Positions 12,489 through 22,144 of a DNA stretch of 36,017 bases are shown one piece after another. Origin of the DNA: a virus; IMG/VR virus record IMGVR_UViG_3300020189_000035, positions 1-36,017 of that record. One strand, given 5' to 3'. How positions within the stretch are numbered: the first letter of the stretch is position 1; each line of letters opens with the position of its first letter. The translations under genes and the position numbers were made by a program. The notes beneath the pieces were generated by a model that worked only from the letters and a program-made list of their open reading frames with translations, was not told where the DNA came from and did no database searches.

Positions 12489-14015
12489 TTAAAACGGTTC
12501 GTCCTCTTGATGACCGCCTGCTTCCTTTTCAGCCGCAATTTCATCTTCCATTTCTTGTTGTTCTTCTTCAGTCATTTGAAGAATATTTTTCGTAATCCAC
12601 TGATGAGAGAAATACTTACCAGTGTATTCTGAAACATCTCTAAGAGTATTCAATCTTTCTCTTAGAATTTCAGCTTCTTTTAATTCTTCAAAATAATTAT
12701 CTTTAACAAAGTCATAACGAATATCATTTCTAATTTCTGCGAACTCTTCAGGTGTTAATATACCTTTGAGTATCAATTGCTTCTCTAATACCATATTAAA
12801 TATCCATGAGAAGCGAGAACGAATTCTCCTAATAAATTTACCAAACTTTAGTTCATCACGAGTAATCTCAGATGTTCTACCAAAGGTTGCCATAGCTTCT
12901 GGTTCTAAACGGCTTAAAGGTACCTTCAACGCCTTGTATAATTTACGTTGAAAATACTCTAAGTTTTCGTTACCACTCAATCCTGGTGCATTACCTCCTG
13001 CGAGGGTATCAACTTCAGTTGATCTTTCTCCACCACGACGAGGGAACCAAAAGTCCTCGGTCATTGTTAGCATCTTTCGAGAATCGGTAATTTCACCGGT
13101 TGACGAATTATACTGTAACTTGTTTTTATGACGTGCCATCATATCTCTAAGATATTGTTCTGCCTTGTTCTTAGGCAGATTGCCCACGTCAATATAAAAA
13201 ATTCTTCTTTCAGGTGCTCTTGTTAACGTGTAAATAACAACAGCATCTTCCAACATTCTAAGCTGATTTAAAGCTTTTCCTGCTGGATGTAAATGAGATA
13301 ATACTAAACTATTATTCTCATTCATTAAGCCCGATGTTACTCGAGCTATACTATCTTTAGCAATCTTGATTCCTGAAGTACTACTTGCTGGAGAACTTAC
13401 TCCACCTGTACTTGTATTTTGGAACCCTGTTTCAGAATACATGTAATACTCGTTTTTAACTTTCTTAACAGGTATTCCTGAATGCTTGTCCTTTTGTTTC
13501 TTATCAACTTCTCGAATTAATTTTAGTTTTCGAGGATCAACATAACGTAATTCTAATACACCTTTCTTAACATCTTCAGGATCAATAATAATATGATAAT
13601 TTAATCTTCCATCAACATAAAATTTCTGAAACATATCATATGAATTATTAGTAAAGTCAAATAATGCAAGAACGTTATCAAATTCATTAATAATACTTTT
13701 CTTTACTTTATCTGGTAGATCTGTTTCTCCTAAAGAGATTTCAACAACTCTATCATTAGTATCAACACTAATTGCTTCATTAACAATGTCATCAATAGCC
13801 TGAGAAACTTCAGGCTGCATTGCCATATGACGATATCTTGTAATTAATTCAGATTCCGTTTTAGCGGAACCTTCCATATCAAGTATCGTATTATAAAAAC
13901 CACCAAGAGCATTACCAACGGTAATCGCTCCATCATCATTAGAAGGTTCAGCAAAGGAGACTGGAAGTGTAGTCTCCTCTTCTGCCCTCTTTATATCAAA
14001 GCCAAAAATTTTCAA
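12489..14015 (-). CDS. 20: Portal vertex protein gp20
   Basis: 508 aa (T4 524). Typical portal segments include RYRHMAMQPEVSQAIDDIV near residue 65, the VDPRKLK segment, RRIFYIDVGNLPKNKAEQY in the middle and the DFWFPRRGG loop followed by TLAGG. The dodecameric portal is the head vertex through which DNA is packaged by gp17 and to which the neck binds. The C terminus is acidic (EEQQEMEDEIAAEKEAGG). It follows gp19 by 16 bases with no exact late motif between them. Confidence 0.97.
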   Translation of the reverse strand: MKIFGFDIKRAEEETTLPVSFAEPSNDDGAITVGNALGGFYNTILDMEGSAKTESELITRYRHMAMQPEVSQAIDDIVNEAISVDTNDRVVEISLGETDLPDKVKKSIINEFDNVLALFDFTNNSYDMFQKFYVDGRLNYHIIIDPEDVKKGVLELRYVDPRKLKLIREVDKKQKDKHSGIPVKKVKNEYYMYSETGFQNTSTGGVSSPASSTSGIKIAKDSIARVTSGLMNENNSLVLSHLHPAGKALNQLRMLEDAVVIYTLTRAPERRIFYIDVGNLPKNKAEQYLRDMMARHKNKLQYNSSTGEITDSRKMLTMTEDFWFPRRGGERSTEVDTLAGGNAPGLSGNENLEYFQRKLYKALKVPLSRLEPEAMATFGRTSEITRDELKFGKFIRRIRSRFSWIFNMVLEKQLILKGILTPEEFAEIRNDIRYDFVKDNYFEELKEAEILRERLNTLRDVSEYTGKYFSHQWITKNILQMTEEEQQEMEDEIAAEKEAGGHQEDEPF

Positions 14016-14031
14016 AATATCACCTATTTAA

Positions 14032-14565
14032 TTATGTAGTAGGAATACCAGTATTTCCTTCAACTGTCCACATGTCGTAGTCGAAGTCAACTGTGAATTC
14101 CTGAATTGCGTCAGCTCCATCCCATGTCATTGCCATTGTGCTAACTGATGTTGGGAATAATCCCTCAAATTTGTATGATCTCAATGGATCTCCATTTCTA
14201 CTATAATGTGTAATTAATGCATCAGATTTATAATCTTGAGGTAAACCCGAGATGTTAGTTTGATGCGAATTAATTGCATTCATCCAAGCTTCAAATGCGT
14301 TACGAATTTGATAATCTTCATCGTTAATTACAGTTACCTGCCAAGTCGAGAATTTTCTAGAACCAGAATATGCAATCTCTCTTCCAAAATAAGAAACCTT
14401 AAAAGAGGATACATCTGATGACGGTATGTTTGCTGCTTTTACCATAAATGGAACTTTAAAATCAGCAACTGGGTCAACAGGGTTGAGAATCTGAACTTGG
14501 AAAAGGTTAGCACGAGCGCCACCGCCAGTTAACTGGGATTTGAACTCATTAATATTAAATGCCAT
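14032..14565 (-). CDS. 19: Tail tube protein gp19
   Basis: 177 aa (T4 163). Opens MAFNINEFKSQLTGGGARAN and has the family's core FYGREIAYSGSRKFSTWQVT followed by an NAFEAWMNAINSHQTN helix. It polymerises into the inner tail tube inside the gp18 sheath. AAGGAG lies just upstream of the ATG. A near-consensus late motif (AATAAATA, 14589-14596) overlaps the gp18 stop codon. Confidence 0.97.
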   Translation of the reverse strand: MAFNINEFKSQLTGGGARANLFQVQILNPVDPVADFKVPFMVKAANIPSSDVSSFKVSYFGREIAYSGSRKFSTWQVTVINDEDYQIRNAFEAWMNAINSHQTNISGLPQDYKSDALITHYSRNGDPLRSYKFEGLFPTSVSTMAMTWDGADAIQEFTVDFDYDMWTVEGNTGIPTT

Positions 14566-14588
14566 TCTTTTTCTCCTTTATTAAAAAT

Positions 14589-14596
14589 TATTTATT
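14589..14596 (-). promoter_or_regulatory. Possible weak late promoter (AATAAATA) upstream of gp19
   Basis: One mismatch to TATAAATA, overlapping the gp18 stop and 24 bases before the gp19 ATG. The same variant occurs by chance elsewhere (for example 28922-28929, where it would start inside a gene), so this is tentative. Confidence 0.3.
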
Positions 14597-16511
14597 AGGC
14601 TAATGACCCAACAATTTCATCAAACTCAACGCCGCTTCTTGTTGCCACGAAGGTTAATTCAATTACATTAATTGAACGTGCAGGCTTAATAAAGATATTA
14701 GCTCTGAACTTACCTTGGTCAATAATAGACGGTGTATTTACTGTTGTATCAGATACCACTCTGAAATCAACAATACCTCTTTTACCTTGAATGTCTCTTA
14801 AGAATGGTTCAACAATTCCTTTAAATTGAGCTTGAGTAAACTCGTCGTTCAATTCAAATAAGAATGATTCTGCAGCATTGGCAATTGCCTTTTCTACCGC
14901 AATAAACAATCTTCTAACGTTGATACTATCAAATGCGCTATTAGCACCTAATCCTGTCTTATCACCAAATAAAACAATTCCTCGTCCTGTTTGTGCCATG
15001 ACTGGGTTAACATTTGCACTGTATAGTTGATCTCTTTGAGCCTTATTAGGATTAAAGGCAAGTTTAACAACATTCTTGATTACACCTTTACGGAAACCGG
15101 CAGGAGATTCAAAAGGTTCAACTCTTGAAGCAAGACCTGCGATATCACCGTTAAGTGGGGTATATCTGTATACATCATTATATCTGTCATATCTATACTT
15201 ATAACCTGAATCCATTACATAGTAAGAAGAACTTGGTAAGCTATTCTTATATGCAATAATATTTGCTAATTTAGCTTCAGATTTGCTTTCATCAACAACA
15301 TCTGATTTAGCAGGCGAAATAAACGCAACTGCATCTTTTCTGTAATCAGCAATATTTGAAATAAGGTATGTAGCAAGATTACCACTATCGTCACCTTTAC
15401 CTTGTAATACGAAAGATACATCAATCTCATTTGAAGATTTGAATAAATCGTAGGCACCGGCAAGGTCGGCTAATGTTGCTGCAGTTTCTGTTCTACCATC
15501 TGTACCTAATGCTAATGATTCATATTCAGAAGTTTGAGCTTCGAAGTGAGCAGTATTAGCAACAGTAACCCAAGAAGATTCTTGAGCAATTACTTCTTTA
15601 TAGTAATTTGTTTTACCGTTTGATAGTTTTGCACTTTGTGATGTAGAAACATCAGAATAAATTTCTAATACAGTATCTGGTGTTCCGGATATTGAACCAT
15701 CTTCATCAATAACAGCAATATGGAAATTGCCTGTTGCTGGAGCTTTTCCAAATAATCCTGAGAATGCCCATTTCTTTGTAATACTTAATTTATTTAATTC
15801 TGTCTCTGCTAATCTGTATGGTTGACCTAAAGTAATAGTATATCCATATGATGTAACTAAACTGGTGTTAGCAGTTTCATCGCCTGCAGAATCTCTCCAT
15901 TCTTCAACAATTGAAGAAACTGGTATTGATTGATAACCTACTGAATCGTTACCGATGACAAATATATCACCTGCATCAATTGTTGTAGTATCAATTCTAT
16001 ATGCTGGTGCAACTTCAAATTCAACTGAAGTAGCATTAAAAGCAATTGTTTGGTTAATGGAAGTATTACCTGTGATTCTTGATGAAGTAATATTACTTAC
16101 TTCAATAAGATCAGCTTCAAAGTTTGTATCTTTAACATACGCAACCTGTAATGAGTTACCTAACTCTCCAGGATATAATGCATCAAATGCACCATATACA
16201 TGAAGTTGAGTATTTGAGCTTGAAGTATCAGAAGCAGAAGCAGTAACTGCTCCATTATCTGCACGAGCAACCCATAATGCATTTGCATATGAAAGATAAT
16301 CAGCTGCTACAAAGAACGTCTCATAGTTATTATCATTGGGTTCACCAAATCTTTGAACTAATTCATTCTCTGAAGAAACAAGTATTGCTTCACCTACCGG
16401 GCCCCATCTAAATACACCAGCTACTGCTGCAGGTGGTGTTGCGATGGCAGGAACCGATGCTGATGCGTCCACCTCTCGAACAATTACGGAAGGACTTACG
16501 GAAAAAGCCAT
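14595..16511 (-). CDS. 18: Contractile tail sheath protein gp18
   Basis: 638 aa (T4 659). Opens MAFSVSPSVIVREVDASASV, has the VAGVFRWGPVGE segment near residue 30, RWGPVGEAILV and the conserved C-terminal NVIELTFVATRSGVEFDEIVG that donates a strand in the sheath lattice. The middle (about 100-330) is a variable protruding domain. ATG 16511 follows AAAGGAG. A TATAAATA motif stands 64 bases upstream. Confidence 0.97.
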   Translation of the reverse strand: MAFSVSPSVIVREVDASASVPAIATPPAAVAGVFRWGPVGEAILVSSENELVQRFGEPNDNNYETFFVAADYLSYANALWVARADNGAVTASASDTSSSNTQLHVYGAFDALYPGELGNSLQVAYVKDTNFEADLIEVSNITSSRITGNTSINQTIAFNATSVEFEVAPAYRIDTTTIDAGDIFVIGNDSVGYQSIPVSSIVEEWRDSAGDETANTSLVTSYGYTITLGQPYRLAETELNKLSITKKWAFSGLFGKAPATGNFHIAVIDEDGSISGTPDTVLEIYSDVSTSQSAKLSNGKTNYYKEVIAQESSWVTVANTAHFEAQTSEYESLALGTDGRTETAATLADLAGAYDLFKSSNEIDVSFVLQGKGDDSGNLATYLISNIADYRKDAVAFISPAKSDVVDESKSEAKLANIIAYKNSLPSSSYYVMDSGYKYRYDRYNDVYRYTPLNGDIAGLASRVEPFESPAGFRKGVIKNVVKLAFNPNKAQRDQLYSANVNPVMAQTGRGIVLFGDKTGLGANSAFDSINVRRLFIAVEKAIANAAESFLFELNDEFTQAQFKGIVEPFLRDIQGKRGIVDFRVVSDTTVNTPSIIDQGKFRANIFIKPARSINVIELTFVATRSGVEFDEIVGSLA

Positions 16512-16574
16512 ATTATTCTCCTTTAAATATTATCTATTTTAAACCTATTTACTAATTTATAGTTATCACAGTTT

Positions 16575-16582
16575 TATTTATA
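16575..16582 (-). promoter_or_regulatory. T4-type late promoter (TATAAATA) upstream of gp18
   Basis: Exact motif in the 81-bp gp17-gp18 gap; expected start near 16569. It likely gives the abundant sheath, tube and portal transcript. Confidence 0.72.
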
Positions 16583-16592
16583 ATAATTTAAA

Positions 16593-18212
16593 CTACACTT
16601 CAAAAGTTCTTTCAGGTCTGTACTCAATCCATCCTTGTTCATCTGGTAATGGATCCCCTGTATCAATAAATCCGAAAGGTAGTAATTCTTCATCAAGCTG
16701 TTGTTCAGTTTTTTCTTTCAATGCTGCTAATGTATTGATATCTGTTAATTCTCTAAAGAATCGTTGGTCAGATAACCAAGCAAATAATACTAGATTCATA
16801 ACGAGATCATCGTTAGCTCCAGATTCAGCTTCGTAAGAATTACCTTTTTTACTAAAACGTGATAACTCCTGTATTGTATTATAATCTTGTATTATTAACT
16901 GATTTTGTTCAATTAATAATTTCAATATAGAACAACCTTTTGATTTTACTTGTCGGGTTGTTCTTATTCCATGATCTGCTCTCTTCCCTCCAAAACCACC
17001 TGAAACTTGTTTACCGGATCGGCCGGCATTTTCAGTGAAAAGAAGATTTTCATAGCCGTAGTCCATTAAGAGTACATCAGAAACCTGCTCACCGATGTCA
17101 TTGATTTCTATTAATATGGCACTCTCATTATACATCAGCCCTATTCTATATATAACAGAGGCAAAGTCAACTGGACTTATAGTATTGTCCTGAAAGCAAC
17201 ATACTTGTTTGTATGGCATTTCAGTTACATCAATCATAGTAAATGTTGAATAATCAAGGCCTTTACCTCTTGACACATCAACTGTCATAACATATGAATG
17301 ATTAGGTATTGCTTTTTCGTATTGTGTAATACCTTCACTTTCAGTAATTGGTTTGGATGGTGCTAGTTCTTTTAATTTGGCACCACTAATAAGAGTACCT
17401 GAACTACCCAAGAATTGACAACAGTACTCTTGATTAAATTTTTCGTTATCAAAATCTAATGCTTCAAGAGTTTCATCTTTCCATTGTTCGTCTCTACCTG
17501 GAACATCATACCACATAACTTCAACAAACTCATAACCGTTAGTACCTTCTTTGGCACCTTTACAAGTTTTCCAAAAATGGTTCAATCCATTTGGTGTTGA
17601 AGTCATTAATAACTTTGTACTTTGACCTGATGAAATTGTTGGATATACTGAAGCAAAGAATTCATCAAATCCTTCAATAAACGCAACCTCATCAAGATAT
17701 AGAAAAGAAATAGATTTACCTCTAATTGCCGAAGATGTTGTAGTTCCTGCGTATATCTTACAACCATTTTCCAATGTTATATTACCTTTATTCCATTCTT
17801 CAATACCTTGCTGCATCCATTTAGGTAATGCCTCATAGGCAAGCTGAACTCTCCCTAATACTTCTCTAGCCGCATCACCTTTGTTTGCCAATATGGCAAC
17901 GGTCTTAAATTCATTAAATAAGATGTAGTGTAATATAACCGCTACTGCTGTTGTAGTTTTACCTGCCTGTCTTGATGTAAGTACGGCAACTCTTCTATTC
18001 TTTGTAATCTTTTCTGTAATTTCTTTTTGATAATCATACATCTGAATAGGAATTAAGCCTTTATCAACATGTACAATTTTAATATAGTTTTCAGCGAAGT
18101 AAATAGGATCTTCAGCGCATTTCATATACTCCTTCAACATCTCTGGAGTAAATTCGATTTGTTCTCCAACTTTTTTGAGGTATGAATTACCTAAGTACCC
18201 GCGATCTATCAT
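16593..18212 (-). CDS. 17: Terminase large subunit gp17
   Basis: 539 aa (T4 610). ATPase: Walker A TSRQAGKTT (residues 79-87), Walker B ISFLYLDE with catalytic Glu175, coupling motif MTSTPNG (203-209). Nuclease: the first metal-binding Asp is Asp312 in MTVDVSRGKGLDYS, then IEINDIG near 370 and the late GANDDLVMN acidic pair. It pumps DNA through the portal and cuts the concatemer. The ATG overlaps the gp16 stop by 4 bases (ATGA), so the two are translationally coupled. Confidence 0.98.
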   Translation of the reverse strand: MIDRGYLGNSYLKKVGEQIEFTPEMLKEYMKCAEDPIYFAENYIKIVHVDKGLIPIQMYDYQKEITEKITKNRRVAVLTSRQAGKTTTAVAVILHYILFNEFKTVAILANKGDAAREVLGRVQLAYEALPKWMQQGIEEWNKGNITLENGCKIYAGTTTSSAIRGKSISFLYLDEVAFIEGFDEFFASVYPTISSGQSTKLLMTSTPNGLNHFWKTCKGAKEGTNGYEFVEVMWYDVPGRDEQWKDETLEALDFDNEKFNQEYCCQFLGSSGTLISGAKLKELAPSKPITESEGITQYEKAIPNHSYVMTVDVSRGKGLDYSTFTMIDVTEMPYKQVCCFQDNTISPVDFASVIYRIGLMYNESAILIEINDIGEQVSDVLLMDYGYENLLFTENAGRSGKQVSGGFGGKRADHGIRTTRQVKSKGCSILKLLIEQNQLIIQDYNTIQELSRFSKKGNSYEAESGANDDLVMNLVLFAWLSDQRFFRELTDINTLAALKEKTEQQLDEELLPFGFIDTGDPLPDEQGWIEYRPERTFEV

Positions 18213-18697
18213 TCGTTGTTATCGCCTTTAATCATTTTTAATAAATCGGCGGTTGATACAATTAAGTTATTATTCGTAACTTGAGTGGATGGTCCAGATT
18301 CTTCTTTAGCAAATCTTTTCTTTGTAGACATTTCAACATAATCTTTGTTTGCATCAAGCAATGTTTTCATTAGTGTGGATACAACTTCAAATGCTCGAGG
18401 AGATTCTGATTGTTTCGCAATTGCTGTCATTTCTTTAACTGCATCATCACCAAGATTAATAATATTCTCAATATTTTGTTTTGCTAATTCAATGTCTTTT
18501 AAATTTTCTTCAGCTTCTTTTGTAATAGCCGCAATAGGATGTACTACACTTTCTTGCGGTAAATTCTTTAAATTATCTACACTTTCCTGCACCAAAGGAT
18601 CTTCTTTAAGAGTTGCTTCAAATTCAGCCCTTAAATCTTCTTTGGCATCTTCCAAAGGTCTCATATTTAAAGCTTGCGCAATTTTATCATCAGTCAT
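18209..18697 (-). CDS. 16: Terminase small subunit gp16
   Basis: 162 aa from ATG 18697 (T4 164). ATG 18697 has AAGGA 8 bases upstream; ATG 18706 would add three residues but has no room for a ribosome site. The central helical pair (about 90-130, DDAVKEMTAIAKQSES then PRAFEVVSTLMKTLLDANKD) is the T4 gp16-type oligomerisation core. It regulates gp17 and helps initiate packaging. The start overlaps the cytidylyltransferase stop; the stop overlaps gp17. Confidence 0.9.
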   Translation of the reverse strand: MTDDKIAQALNMRPLEDAKEDLRAEFEATLKEDPLVQESVDNLKNLPQESVVHPIAAITKEAEENLKDIELAKQNIENIINLGDDAVKEMTAIAKQSESPRAFEVVSTLMKTLLDANKDYVEMSTKKRFAKEESGPSTQVTNNNLIVSTADLLKMIKGDNNE

Positions 18698-19136
18698 ATT
18701 CACCATCCTTTGCTTTGTATTCCTTATTATTTATTGCGCATGATTTTCGTAATAGGCTGCTACTGAATCTGTGATCTCTTTTATTAAAGTGTAAATCAAT
18801 ATCTCGCTTACGACAGATATCTTTTCCTGTGAAATCTTTATCACGATATTCTTCTCCTAATATACGAACATGAATTGTATATAGTTCTAAAATATCTTCA
18901 AGATCTCTTTCAGTACAATAAGGAATAATTTCGTCAACATATCTTACTGCCTTAAGTTGACTATATCTTTCTACAATAGTTTGAATAGGTGGGTTCTTTA
19001 TATTAGGACGATCCTGTGAAGGATCCATTTGTAATCCTACAATTAAATAATCACATTGTTCTTTTGCTTCTCTTAGCATTTGAACATGGCCAGCATGAAG
19101 CAGGTCAAAACTGCTACAAGTAAATCCAATTTTCAT
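18690..19136 (-). CDS. Cytidylyltransferase-like nucleotidyltransferase (TagD/RfaE-type)
   Basis: 148 aa. The hallmark HxGH is HAGH (residues 14-17) after the strand GFTCSSFDLL; ERYSQLKAVRYVDEII (about 55-70) matches the conserved R-x-x-x-L...VDEVI region; HRFSSSLLR near the end takes the place of the usual ISST-x-x-R. The family joins CTP or ATP to a phosphorylated alcohol or sugar (glycerol-3-phosphate, heptose phosphate). Length fits a stand-alone enzyme. It sits between gp15 and gp16, where T4 has nothing, and overlaps gp16 by 8 bases, so it is made with the packaging proteins. Its substrate and its reason for being there are unknown. Confidence 0.85.
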   Translation of the reverse strand: MKIGFTCSSFDLLHAGHVQMLREAKEQCDYLIVGLQMDPSQDRPNIKNPPIQTIVERYSQLKAVRYVDEIIPYCTERDLEDILELYTIHVRILGEEYRDKDFTGKDICRKRDIDLHFNKRDHRFSSSLLRKSCAINNKEYKAKDGEYD

Positions 19137-19149
19137 AATTTATTTCCTC

Positions 19150-20007
19150 TTAACTAGGTTCAGTATCGGATACTTGCTCGATAAAGTCCCAGTCGTCATC
19201 AAATTCAATTAAACTAAAATCAACGGTTAGTTCAGGATCGGTTGTTGGTGTACCGTTTGCTGTCATACCTGGTTGCATAGTTTGATATTCAACAAACTCT
19301 GTATTCGCAAGTATATCATCAGCATAACGAACATCAATAAATCTGATAATATTCTTATCTCTTTCAGGTCCAAAGAACCAACCTTTCATTGTAAAGTTTA
19401 ATGTATATATTATACTTCTTCTTGTTGTGAATGCTTCTTCATAAACATCTTCACTTGTTACTCCAGATAAAATTAATGGAATATCAAGTGGTTCCAATCC
19501 GTCAATTAATCTTACAGTGCTTGTATGTTCTGGATTAAAGAACGGTAATATTTGTTCTAATATTTTAACGGCATCTTCATTATATTTTGCCATAATGTAT
19601 AAACTGAATCCCATGTTATATGGAGTTCCTGCATACAGAAATTTGCGATATCCGCTTGCTTCATCAACTGCAGTCTTTCTTAATTTTCTTGTAGGAGCAA
19701 CTTTTCTTTCAGTGTCATATGTAAACGATGTAAGTTCAAAAGCCATACGAGGTAATGTCATTGCGTATGGTTGTCCTGCCGAAGGATTACCAGATGCATC
19801 AGTGGAAGCTCCACCTAATAATGCAGGATCTTGGTCAAGACGAGCTAAAATCTTTTGATATGGTCCATAAGAAATAGGTACTATTTGTCTCTGATTAAGT
19901 GTACCATCAGTGCTTGTTCTTCTAACTTCTAATTGATTAAAATATGTACCAAATAAGGCAACATATTTGCGAATCGTAGAATTGTAAAAATAGTTTGCTA
20001 TTGCCAT
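19150..20007 (-). CDS. 15: Proximal tail sheath stabiliser gp15
   Basis: 285 aa (T4 272). Opens MAIANYFYNSTIRKYVALFG then FNQLEVRR; contains VPISYGPYQKILARLDQDP and later AGTPYNMGFSLYIMAKY and LNFTMKGWFFGP, all in the pattern of T4 gp15. It caps the finished tail tube and sheath and joins it to the neck. The start overlaps the gp14 stop (TAATG). Confidence 0.92.
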   Translation of the reverse strand: MAIANYFYNSTIRKYVALFGTYFNQLEVRRTSTDGTLNQRQIVPISYGPYQKILARLDQDPALLGGASTDASGNPSAGQPYAMTLPRMAFELTSFTYDTERKVAPTRKLRKTAVDEASGYRKFLYAGTPYNMGFSLYIMAKYNEDAVKILEQILPFFNPEHTSTVRLIDGLEPLDIPLILSGVTSEDVYEEAFTTRRSIIYTLNFTMKGWFFGPERDKNIIRFIDVRYADDILANTEFVEYQTMQPGMTANGTPTTDPELTVDFSLIEFDDDWDFIEQVSDTEPS

Positions 20008-20693
20008 TATGAGTCACTTATTTGTATGTTTTCACTAAACGGATCTACTTCTGAGAAATCAATAATACCATCTGCTTCAATTTCAAAGTTTAGGTTATTT
20101 GATAGATCATCAGTTTGTGCAAGTGCATTTAGTGTAACTGTATTAGAAACGTATACATCTGTATTGTAATCTGCAAAGTAATTATCAATTTCTGTTCGGC
20201 CTGTATTGAATCTTTGGTTGCTGTATTCAATCAATTCACATGTCATATCAAATACTTGAGTTTTACCCATTTGATAAAATACGCTTTCATGTTCAACGTA
20301 TTTAATTTCAAAAATCTTTTCGTTTAATGGGAAGTAAATTAAATCGCCTTCTCTTGGACGAATAAGTTCAACAACCTCTCGAGTTACATATCTTTCAAAT
20401 GTTCTATTCGCAACGGTAAGTGTTAATTGATCTCTGATTTGTAAACCGAACTTAGATAAGAAATCACCTTCACCTTCAAATCCTTCGTTATTTTTAACAT
20501 AAACTTCAAATTCAAAAGTTTCATTATATTCTGGAAAATCGTCTTCATTAAAGATTACATCACGACCTTTAATTGCTCTACTAATGTAAATGACATCAAC
20601 ACCATACTGCTTGATAGATTCAATTACTAAATCGTCAATCAGTTCTTGTTCAGAAAATCTCTGATAGTTGTTGAAAAATACATTAGTTGCCAT
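20007..20693 (-). CDS. 14: Neck protein gp14
   Basis: 228 aa (T4 256). Opens MATNVFFNNYQRFSEQELID followed by VDVIYISR and EFEVYVKN; a later GDLIYFPLNEKIFEIKYVEH segment matches the family. Together with gp13 it forms the neck that closes the filled head and accepts the tail. It overlaps gp15 by one base and starts 4 bases after the gp13 stop region. Confidence 0.88.
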   Translation of the reverse strand: MATNVFFNNYQRFSEQELIDDLVIESIKQYGVDVIYISRAIKGRDVIFNEDDFPEYNETFEFEVYVKNNEGFEGEGDFLSKFGLQIRDQLTLTVANRTFERYVTREVVELIRPREGDLIYFPLNEKIFEIKYVEHESVFYQMGKTQVFDMTCELIEYSNQRFNTGRTEIDNYFADYNTDVYVSNTVTLNALAQTDDLSNNLNFEIEADGIIDFSEVDPFSENIQISDS

Positions 20694-20696
20694 TAC

Positions 20697-21440
20697 TTAT
20701 CCAATATAGTTATAAGAGAGAGGTTGTAATTCGGATATTGCGTTTTCTTCCATTAATCTTCTCTCTTCTCTCGCATCGGAAAGTATTTGTTCTCCATTGA
20801 ATGATACACCGCCTACAAGTTGCATACCTGTAAACTTAGTTAAGTTTGAACCCCACTGCTCTTTAACTAATGCAGTTGCGTAATTTTGTAACCAACGATC
20901 TGACCACACATCTGAATACGAAGCAGGATCAATTACATCGTATGCTTCAATAATGAGATACTCTCCTTCAGTTAATACACCTTTATCCATGTCAAGATGC
21001 AATCTATTAACGTGTTTATTATAACGAACCATTGGTTTACCTACAAGCATTTCTTGTAAGAATTCTAAATGACTCATTGACATATAATAATTTGTAATAT
21101 TATAACCTGTGATATCTTCAAGATTATTTAAAACGAATTGATACTGAACATTAAAAATACCTGAACCTGTTGAAATACTTGACTGCATATCAAAGATGCC
21201 TGAAATACCAAGGATTGTTGTAGGCAAATCAATATAACCATTTGCTACATCATCTGCAGTAAGTTGGTGTTTTAAATAAATTAATTGACTACCGTTATAA
21301 TGATAATCTCTCCAAAAATCAATCGCTTCATCAAGACGATCATCTACCTGTTCATCGGACACATTAATATCAATGACAGGTGCACCTAGCTTACGGAGTA
21401 CCCATGCTTTGAATTCTTCTCTTGTTGTTGGTTGTGCCAT
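20697..21440 (-). CDS. 13: Neck protein gp13
   Basis: 247 aa, shorter than T4 gp13 (309) but similar to cyanophage versions. Opens MAQPTTREEFKAWVLRKLGA, then INVSDEQVDDRLDEAIDFW, followed by a beta-rich core (YIDLPTTILGISGIFDM) and an R-L-H-L-D-x-D segment. This helical opening is typical of head-completion proteins. Position before gp14 and gp15 supports it. A possible AATAAATA motif lies at 21467-21474. Confidence 0.85.
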   Translation of the reverse strand: MAQPTTREEFKAWVLRKLGAPVIDINVSDEQVDDRLDEAIDFWRDYHYNGSQLIYLKHQLTADDVANGYIDLPTTILGISGIFDMQSSISTGSGIFNVQYQFVLNNLEDITGYNITNYYMSMSHLEFLQEMLVGKPMVRYNKHVNRLHLDMDKGVLTEGEYLIIEAYDVIDPASYSDVWSDRWLQNYATALVKEQWGSNLTKFTGMQLVGGVSFNGEQILSDAREERRLMEENAISELQPLSYNYIG

Positions 21441-21466
21441 TTTAATTGATTTCCATTAATTATTAA

Positions 21467-21474
21467 TATTTATT
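21467..21474 (-). promoter_or_regulatory. Possible weak late promoter (AATAAATA) upstream of gp13
   Basis: One mismatch to the consensus, in the only gap (38 bp) between gp13 and the gene before it; expected start near 21461. Confidence 0.35.
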
Positions 21475-21478
21475 CGGC

Positions 21479-22144
21479 TTATGGTTCAGCCTCAGCATCA
21501 GCCCTACAGTCAACTCTTATTTCCCATATTTTAGTATCATCATATCCAGATACACGTCCCCAAAATTCAACAATCCATGTACAATCTCTAATATTGTTTG
21601 CTACCGGTGCTGCGGACGCACTCGCACCCAAAAAGAGTTGAATATTATCACCGACGCTACTTGTTGTTAACCAAGTATCATTTACATAACTATTTGAATA
21701 TGTTGAATATGAGCTAGAACTTCCAACCACTACGTTATTAGTCAATGTATATTTCATCTTAATAGCGGATGGTGTAAAACCATTAAGCGTAAATACATCT
21801 TGTGCATTATCAAATGCAGCAGTTGTTAAAGTAGAAGAGGTACCACCTACCTCATACCTAAGTACTGATTTAGTTGTAAAATCTCCACTCGCAAAAGAGC
21901 TATCGTCCCTGGCTTCAATTTCAAATCCCAAACTGCCTCTTCTCATTTTAAGTTCTATATATGCAGCTGTAGATGCAGAGTTAGATAAAGAAAAAGCAGT
22001 TGCCAAAGCATCGAGTCCAACTCCATCATCGGAATAACGAACATATTCTATTCCTCCGCCTGTTGGAATAGAATTACCTGAAACTCCGCCAGTACCTCCG
22101 GTTACTGATAATCCTGACATTGTGTTATAAGTATGTGTTGCCAT
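21479..22144 (-). CDS. Virion-type beta-rich protein
   Basis: 221 aa from ATG 22144, which overlaps the previous stop as TAATG; an in-frame upstream start at 22168 lies inside the previous gene. Ser/Thr/Gly-rich throughout, with GLSVTGGTGGVSGNSIPTGG near the N terminus and a WIVEFWGRVSGYDD segment near the end. The composition is that of phage fibre or decoration proteins. It lacks the MAIKV module of its neighbours. Last gene of the cluster before gp13. Confidence 0.7.
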   Translation of the reverse strand: MATHTYNTMSGLSVTGGTGGVSGNSIPTGGGIEYVRYSDDGVGLDALATAFSLSNSASTAAYIELKMRRGSLGFEIEARDDSSFASGDFTTKSVLRYEVGGTSSTLTTAAFDNAQDVFTLNGFTPSAIKMKYTLTNNVVVGSSSSYSTYSNSYVNDTWLTTSSVGDNIQLFLGASASAAPVANNIRDCTWIVEFWGRVSGYDDTKIWEIRVDCRADAEAEP

